A stretch of 7,471 nt of DNA from Clostridiales bacterium (GTDB lineage: Bacteria; Bacillota; Clostridia; Lachnospirales; Anaerotignaceae). The position numbers and the translations under genes were made by a program. Below the pieces are notes generated by a model, which ran no database searches, was not told the DNA's origin, and saw nothing but the letters and a program-made list of their open reading frames with translations. Positions 7,371 to 7,471 of this stretch are shown here, piece by piece. Where the stretch lies: the NCBI GenBank assembly GCA_021202325.1, contig JAJQDF010000203.1, forward strand, positions 1 to 7,471, read 5' to 3'. Every line of letters starts with the position of its first letter. Within the stretch, counting starts at the first letter, position 1.

Positions 7371-7379
7371 ATTATACCA
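7371..7379 (-). promoter_or_regulatory. Extended -10 promoter for rpoN
   Basis: On the minus strand, TGG followed by TATAAT (7379-7371) is a perfect -10 box with the TGN extension. The -35 position, 17 bases upstream (GAGACC), is poor, as is common for extended -10 promoters. The start point would be near 7364, leaving a leader of about 28 bases that holds only the ribosome binding site. Confidence 0.75.
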
Positions 7380-7404
7380 TAAAATTAGGAGAAGGTCTCT
7401 AAAA

Positions 7405-7471
7405 ATGACAGATTTTTATCAAATGTTGAATTTATGCTACGCTTGTGGTGCTCTTAAGAGAAGCACAGCAA
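7405..7471 (+). CDS. Possible 5' end of a divergent gene (partial, cut by window end)
   Basis: ATG 7405 opens a frame of 22 codons that is still open at the window edge, MTDFYQMLNLCYACGALKRS and onward. A purine-rich AGGAGAAGG (7387-7395) precedes it with a gap of about 9 bases from its end, acceptable for a ribosome binding site. A CYAC pair of cysteines is visible, which could begin a zinc ribbon, but two cysteines alone do not show this. It would be divergent from rpoN, sharing a spacer of about 68 bases. No clear plus-strand promoter was found. Short minus-strand frames also end in this stretch, so the call is weak. Confidence 0.35.
   Translation, partial: MTDFYQMLNLCYACGALKRSTA

Overview
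The window looks like ordinary chromosome from a low-to-moderate GC Gram-positive bacterium, most likely a Clostridia-class Bacillota. Reasons: a T-box riboswitch before alaS, strong AGGAGG-type ribosome binding sites, consensus sigma-A promoters, frequent ATA and AGA codons, and a lipoprotein whose domains resemble DUF5301 and DUF4362 (families from memory, no search run). No insertion sequence, phage gene, CRISPR array, tRNA or rRNA was seen.

Layout: positions 1-54 carry what looks like the last 17 codons of a plus-strand gene. Immediately after its stop lies an unusually GC-rich, hairpin-dense stretch (55-218) that I cannot assign to a known RNA class. putP follows (261-1796, +), encoding a complete sodium/proline-type symporter. 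A stand-alone lipoprotein gene (1971-2792, +) comes next and ends in a rho-independent terminator. A second terminator, on the other strand, closes the convergent alaS gene. The minus strand then carries, in transcription order, rpoN (7336 to 5963; sigma-54), a consensus promoter, an alanine T-box leader (about 5903-5618) and alaS (5581 to 2933; alanyl-tRNA synthetase). At the right edge a short plus-strand reading frame begins, divergent from rpoN, and runs off the window.

How the parts work together: alaS is controlled by its own leader. Uncharged tRNA-Ala would pair with a GCC specifier and with a UGGU bulge, preventing formation of the terminator just before alaS. rpoN has its own extended -10 promoter and no visible terminator, so some rpoN transcripts may enter the alaS leader and meet the same attenuator. 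putP and the lipoprotein show no clear functional link to the tRNA synthetase or the sigma factor. Everything apart from the 55-218 structured region and the lipoprotein is well-known housekeeping content; I see no convincing new multi-gene system.
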